The position numbers and the translations under genes were made by a program. From Patellaria atrata CBS 101060 (lineage: Eukaryota; Ascomycota; Dothideomycetes; Patellariales; Patellariaceae), in assembly GCA_010093705.1 (NCBI GenBank), contig MU006090.1, positions 2,042,308 to 2,106,307 of the forward strand: a stretch of 64,000 bases of DNA, written 5' to 3'. Below, piece by piece: positions 10,912 to 21,281 of the stretch. Every line of letters begins with the position of its first letter. The first letter of the stretch is position 1. The notes under the pieces were generated by a model. That model did no database searches, had not been told where the DNA came from, and was given only the letters and a program-made list of their open reading frames with translations.

Positions 10912-11674
10912 GGCGTGTCAGAGAAGGTCAAAAGGTACTGATGCGAAAGTTTTACTGGTAAGGTTGTCCGGGTGATGTCGAGCTAGACGTGAATTTCTAC
11001 CAAAAACGGATCTATTGTTTCGTTGGCGGGACTTGTTATAGAAAGTTGAATAGACATTGCAGTGCGTACCTTCAAGCTTGAATCCTATACACCCATGAAT
11101 TTATTCCTTACATATATGGATCGGCCAGGAGTCGAACCCTCGACGGGTCAAAATGCCCCCATTATCTCGGCCCCCAGTTGGGGCAGCAGATGTACCACGT
11201 ACCTCTTCAGCGGGCGTGGGGACTGGTTTGCCTTTTCTTTCTGACACGCTTTATGGTTGGTTTGGTCGGACTAAAGTTTAGTGGAGGACGTATAGACTCT
11301 TTTGTACTTGTAAAGTGAGAAAGAAAATCTCTAGGTAGAAGTCTGGAAGGATAAAGAGATCAAACGAAGACAGAGTCATTGCGGTACGCAAGGTGTACCA
11401 GTTCTTCAGATTACGGCTATATTCCTAATCCCCTTTTATGTCTCATACCGATTTCGATACCTCCTCATATCACTCATACCGGAACATTGTATGATCCACT
11501 CCTTAGATCTAGTCATAGAACGACACATCACCCGAAGAGCACGAGGGCAAAGACCCAGTATTGCCGCCAGGATGTTTCTAAGCTCTAGGCCATAACCGAT
11601 TCACAACCAGAACGCCATCAGGATCATAATACACTCACTCCGTTTGAATCATTGCGAAGAACTGAAAAATACGG
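10912..11674. other. Convergent 3' interval with tRNA-like sequence
   Basis: This interval lies between the ends of the membrane-protein gene and the bHLH gene. No coding sequence is supported. A degenerate tRNA-like stretch on the minus strand (about 11117-11190) is described in the findings. Confidence 0.5.
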
Positions 11675-13070
11675 CTATGGCGTTGTCAAGAGATCCTTGA
11701 CGCTCATACCTCTTCCCCCACCAGCATTTCCGCGCTCCGACCAACTTCTTCTATCCGTGTTCAGCATCAGTAATGCGGTGGTTGCCTCATGATCCTCTTT
11801 CTCGCTCGCACTAACGGGCCGATCCGACTGAGGGAGGAGAGCGGGCGAAGTTAGTTTGAATGTAGAAAAGGCTCCGCCAGAAGGATTTTGAGCATGAATA
11901 TTTGGGGAGGGCGTAGCAGTGTACCGTGAATTGTAGGGTGGTCGCTGAGTGGACGGCATGATGATAGGAGAGGTAACAGATGATGCGTAGGAGTACTGTC
12001 TGTGATCGTTGGGAAAGATAGCAGGCGATGTCGTAGCTGAATGGATCGCAGAGTGGGAAAAGTGCTGTGGCTCTGAGTTTTGCAACGCTGGAGAAGCAGT
12101 AGCAGTTGAGAGGTTCGCGTAGGAGGGTAGTTTGAACAATGGTCTCGTAGATGGATGGAAGGGAGATGTTTCTTCCGCGTCACCCATCTCTTCATCCTCC
12201 TCCTCCTCTTGGTCTTCAGCATCATCCTCTTCATCTTCCTCTGCCCGAGGGGTACCGTGCTCCTGGGTTGGAGACATATCCTCACACCCAGATGGAGTTG
12301 GTCTGAATGAACTCAGTGCGGATGACTGCCGGGTGGGTTTTGCAGCTTTCAGCTCTTCGACACACTTTTTTAGATAACTCACGTACTCGATACTGGCCTA
12401 TATAAAGAAATGTTAGCGCTGCAACCAGACCACAGCGTGAGATTTGCAGATTTGCAATTGTCCATACCTGGAGGATTGCTAACTTATGCATATCCTGTCC
12501 TTCACAAGCCGGGATCATGTTCTTCAGGACACTGAATTCCTCGTTCATTTTTGAACGTCTCCGCCGCTCGATGAGACTATGTGCCGTTTTCCGGGCAATC
12601 TTTCTACCGGCAGCTGTCGTCCCATTTGCTTTGCTTTTCCTCCCACCTCCTGCCGTTGACTGCGTGGACGCTTTTGCTGTACCTGTAGGACCCGTCGACA
12701 ATTTTTTCGAATCCTCTTGTGTCTCTTGCGGTTTTGGCTTCATCTGGATGATCTTACGCGACCTCGTAGGAGGCGGGGGGAGCTCATATTCCACATCATC
12801 CACAGGCGCAGTTGCCGGATTCGGGCGTTTTCTGGACGTACTGGGTTGAGATTTGGTCACAGCTCGAGGTGATGTAGGCGAGTCCGGACGGTAAGATGAG
12901 TTTGAGTGGTTCGAGGTAGTTGTCGTAGAACTGACGCTATCTCCGGATCCGAGTATAGCAGCGGGAGGCAATTTGAAAGAGGCATCTAGACGTCCCACCT
13001 GCGGGTTATGTTTGCCTGAGATATCTGTCGAAGGAGCGGGGGTGGGTGGAAATGTAGTCGTGCGAGGCAT
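11675..13070 (-). CDS. bHLH transcription factor
   Basis: Exons 13070-12468 and 12397-11675 give 441 aa. The basic region and helix 1 (RKTAHSLIERRRRSKMNEEF) carry the His-Glu-Arg triad (H-x3-E-x3-R) of class B proteins that read CACGTG-type E-boxes. The loop holds EGQDMHKLAILQ, and helix 2 (ASIEYVSYLKKCVEEL) begins exactly at the splice junction. The N-terminus is Ser/Thr/Pro-rich. After the bHLH lies an acidic tract (EEDEEDDAEDQEEEEDEE), then Ser/Thr/Pro-rich sequence with several TSP and SP sites, perhaps an activation region. It acts in the nucleus, presumably as a dimer. I cannot assign its target pathway; distant relatives include Ino4- and Cbf1-like factors. The ATG at 13070 is the first in frame. 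Confidence 0.85.
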
Positions 13071-13668
13071 GATTGCGGAATGGAGAGGTGAGGTGGACTG
13101 TCTTGTTCGAATCAAGTGAATGAGCCGGAGAGCTCGAGTCTTTTCAACTTGACCATACGGGCACCTCTGAGATGCGGAGAGAAGAAAGAGGGGAGCATAT
13201 CGTATGCGATTTTAGGGAATCCTGAAATATTAACATTGGTGTTACACTTGCACGTTGTCCAGGGATGTGCACACGGTTCGAGGCGGAACGTATCTGAGAA
13301 ATTCAGCACGCGACCAAATGCGCCAGTCCGATTGGATGAAAAAGCAGACTTCAACTTCACGAACAGTTCGCAAGCGGCACGTTGACGGGATATACTCGGA
13401 GAGCATTCATAAGGCCTAAGGGGGCCCTTGAGCCCATATCACTGTATCCAGCATGAAATTTTCACCGTGGCACATGTTTGAACTATCTTTTATTGGTGGT
13501 CAGCTTCAGTGTGTGGTCCCACGCATCCCACACTCGATGCAAAGGGAAAGGTATCATGCGGGTGCCCTAATATAAAACTCGAATTCGAACAATCGGGAGA
13601 TATGGACAGTGGAAAGAATATTGCTGCTATTCCCCTATTGCTAATGTTTTCCAGGTTATGAACAATAA
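13071..13668. other. Upstream region of the bHLH gene
   Basis: About 600 bp separate the bHLH start from the 3' end of ERB1. Both genes are on the minus strand, so this should hold the ERB1 3' UTR and the bHLH promoter. Small overlapping frames on both strands have no support. Confidence 0.55.
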
Positions 13669-16053
13669 CTAACACCATAGCCTGCAAGTCCCATCTGCTC
13701 CAGCACTAACACACCAGGGCTCACGTGGATGCCAATCCACATCGAACACGCCTAGACTCTTGTCAGTCACTTTGTGTCCCTTCAGTACCTTAAGTGGTAC
13801 TATAGTTGCATTCTCCATCATATCTTCGACCACCTTTCCGTGGAAAATCTGTACAGTTCCGTCGTCACTTGCGTCAGCAAACAGAGGTAGGCCCCCATGA
13901 TGATATTTCACAGCTCTGATAGCTTTCTTGTGATAGCGGAGAGTCTTGTAAGGCCGAGTAGAAAGATCCAGATCATGCCACAGCAGCCGTCGATCATATG
14001 AACCAACAATAAGATTATCACCGCCAGGATGGACATCGAAAGACGATATCCACCGTGCGCCCGGCTGCAGTATCTTGATCAATTCTTGTCTCGAAAGATC
14101 ATAACTTCTAATTGTGTGTTGTGTGGCGACAAAGAAGATAGGCTTGGAAGGGTGGAATTGAGCCGTTTGTGCGAGCCCTTTGAGGCGACGAAATGGAAGC
14201 TGTGTAAGATGTTTCGATAACGTATGGATCGCAACAGCGCTACTTTGTCCTTTTGGTGACACAGTTGAAAAGTAATCTCCTCTTCGATGCCAATCTATCG
14301 CCTTAACAGGTGCTCTTACGCTTATCTTGACGAGTACCCCTTGATCTAATAGTTTAGATTCGGGACGACTCCATTTCGCGGCAGGCTCCTTTTGAACAGA
14401 ACTCGTTCCATTCGTGGAACTTGTAGCCGCATATCCCCAGCCCGCATCGAGTACCTCCCGGCTCAGGTTCTCTACTTCAGGGGACATAATGCTAAAAGGA
14501 GCGAGGAGGTAAATGGCCTCACCAGCCGCTGCTGAGAGAACCATGGTGTCTTTGCTCGGTCGCCATTTTACAACATTAACAGGTTCATCTGCAATGTTGA
14601 CTGTATACAACTGTCGGCCTGAACGAAGCTCCCAAATCATGACTGCACCGTCATCGCCGCCACTTGCTAAGAATAAACCACTTGGGTCTATAGCTACACT
14701 ACGTACTCCTCCTTTATGACCCTTAAATAAGACAGAGCACACAGTAGGGAAGGGACGTAGCTCGTCCGGGCTGGGTAGCTTTGGGAGTAGAGCCTCGGGG
14801 TCAATGTTTAGCTTGCTCCGTCTCACTCTTGGCGCGAGATAGAGATCTAAACATCTCTCGAACCTCTCTTTAACGAATGTGTCATATCCAGGAACCTTCC
14901 TTAAGGCATCATGATCGGTTGGGAGATATTCCCTCTCTCTATCTTCCTCGTCTTGTGCTTCCCACGCTGCTCTTTCCGCCTTGTCAGGCAGATACTCAGG
15001 AGGAGGATGGTAGCTTTCTTCATAACCCGGTGGAGATAATTTAGGGGCGGGAATATTCATCGGGTGATCTGGTCGAGGAGCTTCGTCAGCCCATAAATCG
15101 TATCCCTTGGTCTCTGGTTGTTCTTCGTCTGTAGGTGCTTTATATGGTTGGATTCGACCTTCCCTGATGGCCTTAACCATCTTCATTACACGCTTAGCCT
15201 CGTGTTTCGAAGGTACAAATCTCCTCTTTGGCTCAGGAGCAGCGCTTAACGGCATTATTTCAGTCTTACCAGTAAAGTATTCGATCATCTCCGGGTAAGG
15301 ATCGTAGCCATCTACTGGGACCTCATTTCTCGTGAGCTTTTTTAATACCTCTAACTCCTCATTGTTTAGTTCTAGAGGCTTTCCAGTCGCAGGATCTGTA
15401 AGCCCAGTCCAACCCTTAGGTATGTCAATGCTGTCAAGGAGCGCATCCAGGGCCTCCCCTTTAGCAGGACGTTGGATTTTTTTACCGTTGATGTCATATC
15501 CAATATGAGGGTAGGAATCGTAGAAGGAAAGAGAGATGTTCCCGATGGTGTTCCCGTTATCTGGAGCGTCTGAATCATCTGAATCATACACTGGGTCTAT
15601 ACTCCTGTATATGTAGCGCTCGTTGCCGTTGGCGTCCTGCGTAATTATATAATTTGCTCCCTCGTCGAATCTTCTGCTCCCATCCGTTCGATCATCAAGA
15701 CCTAACTCTTGGGTAGTCGCTGAGTCCGTTTCCAAGGTAGATTTATGCTTCTCCTTGGCCATCTTCCTCGCTCCTATACCGTTTGTTGGTTGGTGCGAAT
15801 CACTTTCGCCTTCATCTTCTGAGGGTATTTCGTCGCTATCCAGCTCATCCTCCTCTTCCTCATCAAGCTGGTCTTCACTGTTTTCGTCATCGAGGCTTTC
15901 GTCATTATCGTCGTCGTCGTTCTCGCTTTCGCTTTGCGACAAAATACCGTCTAACAGCCCACTCTGGAATTCATCCTCCTCCGTGGGATTTTGCTCAATT
16001 GTGGGGGCTTCGCGTAGGATTAGCTTACGCTTCCGACCTTGAGAACCTTGCAT
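13669..16053 (-). CDS. ERB1: Ribosome biogenesis protein Erb1 (BOP1 homologue)
   Basis: Single exon, 794 aa, close to yeast Erb1 length. A long acidic N-terminus ([13 protein letters not shown] ... [11 protein letters not shown]) precedes the BOP1NT region, with [37 protein letters not shown] and [17 protein letters not shown]. The C-terminal half is a WD40 propeller that starts at [20 protein letters not shown] and ends [11 protein letters not shown]. Erb1 forms the PeBoW-type complex with Nop7 and Ytm1 in the nucleolus and is needed for 27S pre-rRNA processing and 60S assembly. The ATG at 16053 ([11 protein letters not shown]) is preferred; the frame upstream is open but has no ATG. It is divergent from PRP5. 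Confidence 0.95.
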   Translation of the reverse strand: MQGSQGRKRKLILREAPTIEQNPTEEDEFQSGLLDGILSQSESENDDDDNDESLDDENSEDQLDEEEEDELDSDEIPSEDEGESDSHQPTNGIGARKMAKEKHKSTLETDSATTQELGLDDRTDGSRRFDEGANYIITQDANGNERYIYRSIDPVYDSDDSDAPDNGNTIGNISLSFYDSYPHIGYDINGKKIQRPAKGEALDALLDSIDIPKGWTGLTDPATGKPLELNNEELEVLKKLTRNEVPVDGYDPYPEMIEYFTGKTEIMPLSAAPEPKRRFVPSKHEAKRVMKMVKAIREGRIQPYKAPTDEEQPETKGYDLWADEAPRPDHPMNIPAPKLSPPGYEESYHPPPEYLPDKAERAAWEAQDEEDREREYLPTDHDALRKVPGYDTFVKERFERCLDLYLAPRVRRSKLNIDPEALLPKLPSPDELRPFPTVCSVLFKGHKGGVRSVAIDPSGLFLASGGDDGAVMIWELRSGRQLYTVNIADEPVNVVKWRPSKDTMVLSAAAGEAIYLLAPFSIMSPEVENLSREVLDAGWGYAATSSTNGTSSVQKEPAAKWSRPESKLLDQGVLVKISVRAPVKAIDWHRRGDYFSTVSPKGQSSAVAIHTLSKHLTQLPFRRLKGLAQTAQFHPSKPIFFVATQHTIRSYDLSRQELIKILQPGARWISSFDVHPGGDNLIVGSYDRRLLWHDLDLSTRPYKTLRYHKKAIRAVKYHHGGLPLFADASDDGTVQIFHGKVVEDMMENATIVPLKVLKGHKVTDKSLGVFDVDWHPREPWCVSAGADGTCRLWC

Positions 16054-16364
16054 CGTGGTGGGAGTTACAGTTCGTTTGACCAAAATTAGTTGTCTTGAAA
16101 GTTTTCTCAAAGGGTCCGTGCTGCACAGAAAAGTTTCGGCACGGCTTCTCGAACATCAACACTTCCCTCCCCGCAACCTTCTTCCAAGCCGCAAGACTCA
16201 CCTCAACATCTACCTTTCAACATCGAGGCCCTTTTGTCTATCGTTGATAATTACTATTTACATCCTACTCCCAGATATCAAGCTGTTGATGAGGTTGCTG
16301 TTCAACTCATCGACCTCCTCTGGCCAAGTCTAGTAATACTCACTTAGCTCTTTGGCCTGCCAAC
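16054..16364. promoter_or_regulatory. Shared ERB1/PRP5 divergent promoter
   Basis: Only 311 bp separate the two start codons, so the 5' UTRs and core promoters of both genes must fit here. It is rich in CT tracts on the PRP5 sense strand. No single operator can be named from sequence alone. Confidence 0.6.
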
Positions 16365-19300
16365 ATGGCCGGTCCAGGAGACAAACGCTCACCGTCGCCA
16401 ACAGGCTCCATCGCCTCCAAGCGCGATCGCGATCGCGATCGCGGACGAAATACCGATCGATACGATAAAACTCGACGCGGTGATGATCGAGCTAAACACG
16501 GTCGGCGAAGTAGGTCGCCGGAGCGCAAGAGCAGGAGTCGGAGTGCAGCAGCAAATACCGAAGTTAGTAACCCTTCTATGAATAACAAACCAATTCACCC
16601 AAGAGCACATGTGCCTGATTACTTTACACGTCTCCTCTTTGCTAGAGATCATGCAGCAAAAGATCAGACTGACGTATTGCAAATTTTATAGAAAGACCGT
16701 GGCCACCCTAACTCGCGCGGGGTGAAGGATCGCATCTCTGACCGTCGTGACAGCGATCGCCGTGATGATCGACGTAACGACCGCCGTTCTGACCGCCGAG
16801 AGGGACGTCGAGACGAGCGCCGTGATGACCGTAGATATGATCATCGCGACGAGCGTCGAGATGACCGCAGGGCCGACGACCATCATTACCGACCAGATCG
16901 ACGTGAACGTTCCCCCAACTCCAGATATCGTGAGAGATCGTCTGTGAGAGACCGACGACATCGTAGCAGAAGTAAAGACCGTCGAGAGAGGCGAGAAAAC
17001 TCTCGAGATCGGGCCCGTCTACGAGACGATGATTCTGCTGACTCTAGGCGTCGACATCGACGCGATAATAGTAGGGACCGACCAGCAAACGAGCGTTCAA
17101 ATGATAAAAGCGATGAGGTACGTAAATTGATCTACATATGGAATATGATTCGCTAACTCGGGACCTTGGTCAGCCAAATTTGAAGAGGAAAAATCAAGAA
17201 AACGATGATGCGGAGGCCAAGAGGAGGTTAGCCAAACTCGAAGCATGGAAAGCTAAACAACTCGCGCAGAAAGAACAGAAGCGTAAGGAGGAAGAAGCTA
17301 TGAGCGGGAATCAAATCCTTCAAGCGATGGAAAAGAGAGAGAACGCTGTAACAGATGCCTCAAATCAAAATCCGGAGAAGATTGTAGCAGAGGTCACAGA
17401 CAACAAGTCGGATAAGACTCTAGCAGAGGTCATAAATCCATTCGCCGGTAAATATGACCCCAAAGAACTTGCTAAAAAGTCCGGAACATCATCGACTCCT
17501 GCTACTCTTGGTGCAGATCTTCCTGTTCCACTTAACGGGTCAATACCTAAGACGTCCTCCTCGAGTTCTATTCAGGAACCTGATCAAGCTCCACCATCAC
17601 TATTCATGAAAAAGTCAGCAAAAATTAGCCGCTTTGGATTTTCTGGGAAGACAAATGCGGAATCGGAAAATACCGCGAACAAGGCAGGGCTGGGCTTTGA
17701 GGACGAAGAATCTTCTAAGAAGAAGTTGCAGAAGCTTTCACCAACTATGCCAGTAGAATCTTTATCTACGATTGGTGATCCTATGGTTATTGATGGTGCT
17801 ACTGAAGCCGCAGATGCTAGCAAAGAAGACGAGAATATCAATGGAAACGATCGGAGTACATCATCCAAAGCTTCTAAAGTGCAAGATTCACAGAAGAAGG
17901 CCGCTTCCGAGGATACACCGATGAAGGATGTAGCCGCATATGATCCAGTAACTGGAGAAGAACTGGACCCCGTCGATGCGTACCTGAGCACCCTTACGTT
18001 TCCGGATGAAAACAAGCCCCAAAAGTTCAGCAGGAAGCTCAAGAAGGAAGTCAACGAAACCATTCTCGATGATGAAAATAATGAGTTGGATGCAGTTGAA
18101 CTAGGAGATCCGGAAGATATTTTAGCTCTTGCTAACAAGAAAAAGAGAAAAGAGATCCCCATTGTCGACCACTCCAAAGTCGAGTATATTCCCTTTAGGA
18201 AAAACTTCTATGTCGAACCACAAGAATACGCGGATATGACTGAGGAAGAGCTTGCTGATCTACGTTTAGAATTAGATGGCATCAAGATACGTGCACCTGC
18301 TAACGTCAAGGTTCCTAAACCTGTTCAGAGTTGGGGCCAGTGCGGTCTGAACGTTCCAACAATGGAAGTAATCAGAAAGCTAGGCTACGAGAAACCTTCT
18401 GCGATCCAGACCCAAGCCATTCCTGCAATCATGGCCGGTTTGGATGTCATTGGTGTGGCAAAGACTGGTTCGGGGAAGACCGTCGCTTTCTTACTTCCCA
18501 TGTTCCGTCATATTCTTGATCAGCCCAAACTCACAGCCAGAGACGGTCCTATTGCCATCATTATGGCGCCAACTAGAGAGCTTGCTGTTCAAATACACAA
18601 AGACGCTGCTAATTTCGCAAGGAAGGTAGGCTTGCGTGCCGTTTGTTGCTACGGTGGTGCTCCCATCAAAGACCAAATCGCGGAACTAAAACGAGGTTGT
18701 GAAATCGTTATTGTCACTCCCGGACGTTTTGTGGATCTACTTACGTCAAACTCTGGCAGGTTAACAAACCTTCGTCGCGTTACTTATGTAGTTCTCGATG
18801 AAGCGGACAGAATGTTTGACATGGGTTTTGAACCTCAAGTAACTCGTATCCTTCAGAATGTTCGGCCCGACCGTCAGACGGTTCTATTCTCCGCTACTAT
18901 GCCGCCAAAATTGGAGGGTCTGGTCCGGAAGACGATGAGGAAGCCTGTCGAGATCACTGTCGGCGGCAGAAGTGTTGTCGCGCCAGAAATTACTCAAATG
19001 ATAGAAATTCGTCCGGAGAACAGCAAATTATTCCGTGTTCTTGAACTACTCGGAGAACTGTTCGAAAATGACGAGGATGCTCGAAGCTTGATATTTGTTG
19101 AACGTCAAGAAACCGCGGACATAGTCTTACGCGATCTCATGCGCAAAGGTTATCCGTGTCAATCTATCCATGGCGCTAAAGATCAGATCGACCGCGATTC
19201 TGCAATAGATGACTTCAAGAACGGAGTAATTCCCGTTTTGGTTGCCACATCCGTTGCTGCCCGTGGACTTGATGTTAAGCAACTGAAGTTGGTTATCAAT

Positions 19301-20215
19301 TACGATTCACCTAGCCATCTCGAAGACTACGTACATCGTGCCGGTCGTACAGGTAGAGCTGGCAACCTTGGTACCGCAGTCACATTCCTCACTCCGGAGC
19401 AAGAACGCTATGCCCCTGATATTGCGAAAGCTTTAAAGCAAAGTGGACAACCTATCCCTGAAGAGCTACAAAAACTCGTAGATTCCCATCTACAGAAAGT
19501 CAAAGAAGGTAAAGCTAAAGCAACTGGATTAGGCTTTGGAGGCAAAGGTTTGGAACATATTGCAGCAGAACGAGAAGCCATGCGTGGCCGTGAACGCGGT
19601 CAGTACAAGACCGGCGACGACCCGGAGGACGACAAGGACGATAAGACGGCAGGGATCGAAATCGTCGTCAAGTCCTCTTCAGACCCCACCCCGAGCGCAG
19701 CGGCCGATACTTCAGGCATTGGAGAGCCTCTTATTGTTGTTCACAAACGCGCCCCACCTCCTGCATCGAAACCTGGCAAACCTCTCGACAAGTTGGAACA
19801 AGTGCGTCTTGCCGCTGCGAGTATCAATGGCCGTCTCACCCAACAAGGTCAACTCCGGGGCGGACAACCTGTCGACAACAAAGGCCCAGATGCTGGCGCA
19901 TTCCATGCTACGCTTGAGATCAATGACTATCCCCAGAAAGCTCGCTGGGCAGTCACTAATCGTACCAATGTTGCTAAGATCTTGGACGCCACTGGCACTT
20001 CCATCACAACTAAAGGATCGTACTACCCTACAGGTAAAGAGCCAAATCTCGATAAGGGGGACAATCCCAAGTTGTATATTCTTGTGGAAGGCGATACAGA
20101 AATCGTGGTCAAGACGGCGATGCACGAGTTGGTACGTCTACTGAAGGAAGGTACTATTGCTTCCAGCGAGTTCAGTCATAGGGCTGCTCCTACCGGTAAA
20201 TATAAGGTGCTCTAG
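16365..20215 (+). CDS. PRP5: Pre-mRNA-processing DEAD-box ATPase Prp5
   Basis: Exons 16365-16562, 16692-17117, 17174-20215 give 1221 aa. The N-terminus is an RS/RD-rich low-complexity region (repeated DRRDDRR-type units encoded by GATCG-rich DNA). A coiled, Lys/Glu-rich segment and the conserved region around PEDILALAN and YIPFRKNFYVEP follow. The helicase core has motif I AKTGSGKT (near residue 638), PTRELAVQ, TPGRF, DEAD (near 750), SAT in FSATMPP, VATSVAARGLDV and HRAGRTGRAG. The C-terminal LEINDYPQKARWAVTNR region is typical of Prp5/DDX46. Prp5 remodels the U2 snRNP and proofreads branch-site recognition in the nucleus. All junctions are in phase. Confidence 0.95.
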
Positions 20216-21281
20216 GCGACTGTCGTATAAGGTATCTGCATATGCTTTTGGTATGGCGCATCGGTGGGCTCAGCATGGTTACGGCGTTGGGAAAGGGTAT
20301 CAGCGTTGGTAATGCTGTACCTAGAGAGCATCTGTCCTGGTATGTGGTGAACATCCTTTGTTATAGATGGAGGTTATGGACTGGGTAAAAGACCTCGCCC
20401 ATTCGGATGGATGACCATCCTGAGGTAATCTGTATATTTAGTACAACTTCTGCCTCGTTGCTAGTTAGCTGTAGGGGCAGTAGTAGAAATTCAAATTCTG
20501 AAAATATCTTGCGTATTTCCTCCGGTGCTGTCCCCAACCCCCTCTAGTATTTCTTTTCGTACAATCCTCTCCGTTTTCGTGGTCGGCATTCCTGGTCGTG
20601 ATATATTTGGTATATATACACTCCAGACAGATTTTCGCCACAGAGTACCCTGTTGCATTTACGATGGTCAAATTGCTTTCTACAACAACCGTACAGTAGA
20701 CGAGGGGTGTACATCTAAGGATTCATACAGTGTAGAGCCATCTGTACGATCCATTGACCTCCGTGTGAACAGTACGAAGCAAAATCCCAGAGTGCCTCAG
20801 AAAGGAGAGAGCTACCTTTTCTGGCATTGCGGTGAACCAGGATAGATATAACCAGGGCCAGATCACCGAGGATATATGTGACTCAAAACGTGGGTGATCC
20901 AAAGTCGGGTTGATCTAGGGGGAGGTTATGGCTTAAGGGAGAGGCGAGTGTGCCTTGCCCGTCAATGCAGTTATTCCTGCAAAAGAGTATGATGAAGAGG
21001 AACCATAGTATCTTCGATTTACACAATCAAGCCACGACTTTTATTTGATCTCTCACTATGGAGTAATTCTAAGCCCAGTGCCTAGAACAAATGCATATCT
21101 ACCCTTTTCAACCCTTCCAAGGGGTAATTTGGAAACTATATAGTATAGCTTCGATTCCGAAAGATGAGCACTATGGGTATCATCCCTATCCTGGCCGTAT
21201 ACTCGTTAATCATCCTCGCATAATCTGTCACCCGACACTTCATACTCTCTCCTACCGACGGCACATCCTAATAAGGTCGCT
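20216..21281. other. Convergent 3' interval
   Basis: About 1.07 kb lie between the stop of PRP5 and the stop of the zinc-finger gene. Only short frames without features are present. It should hold both 3' UTRs; I see no repeat or RNA gene. Confidence 0.55.
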
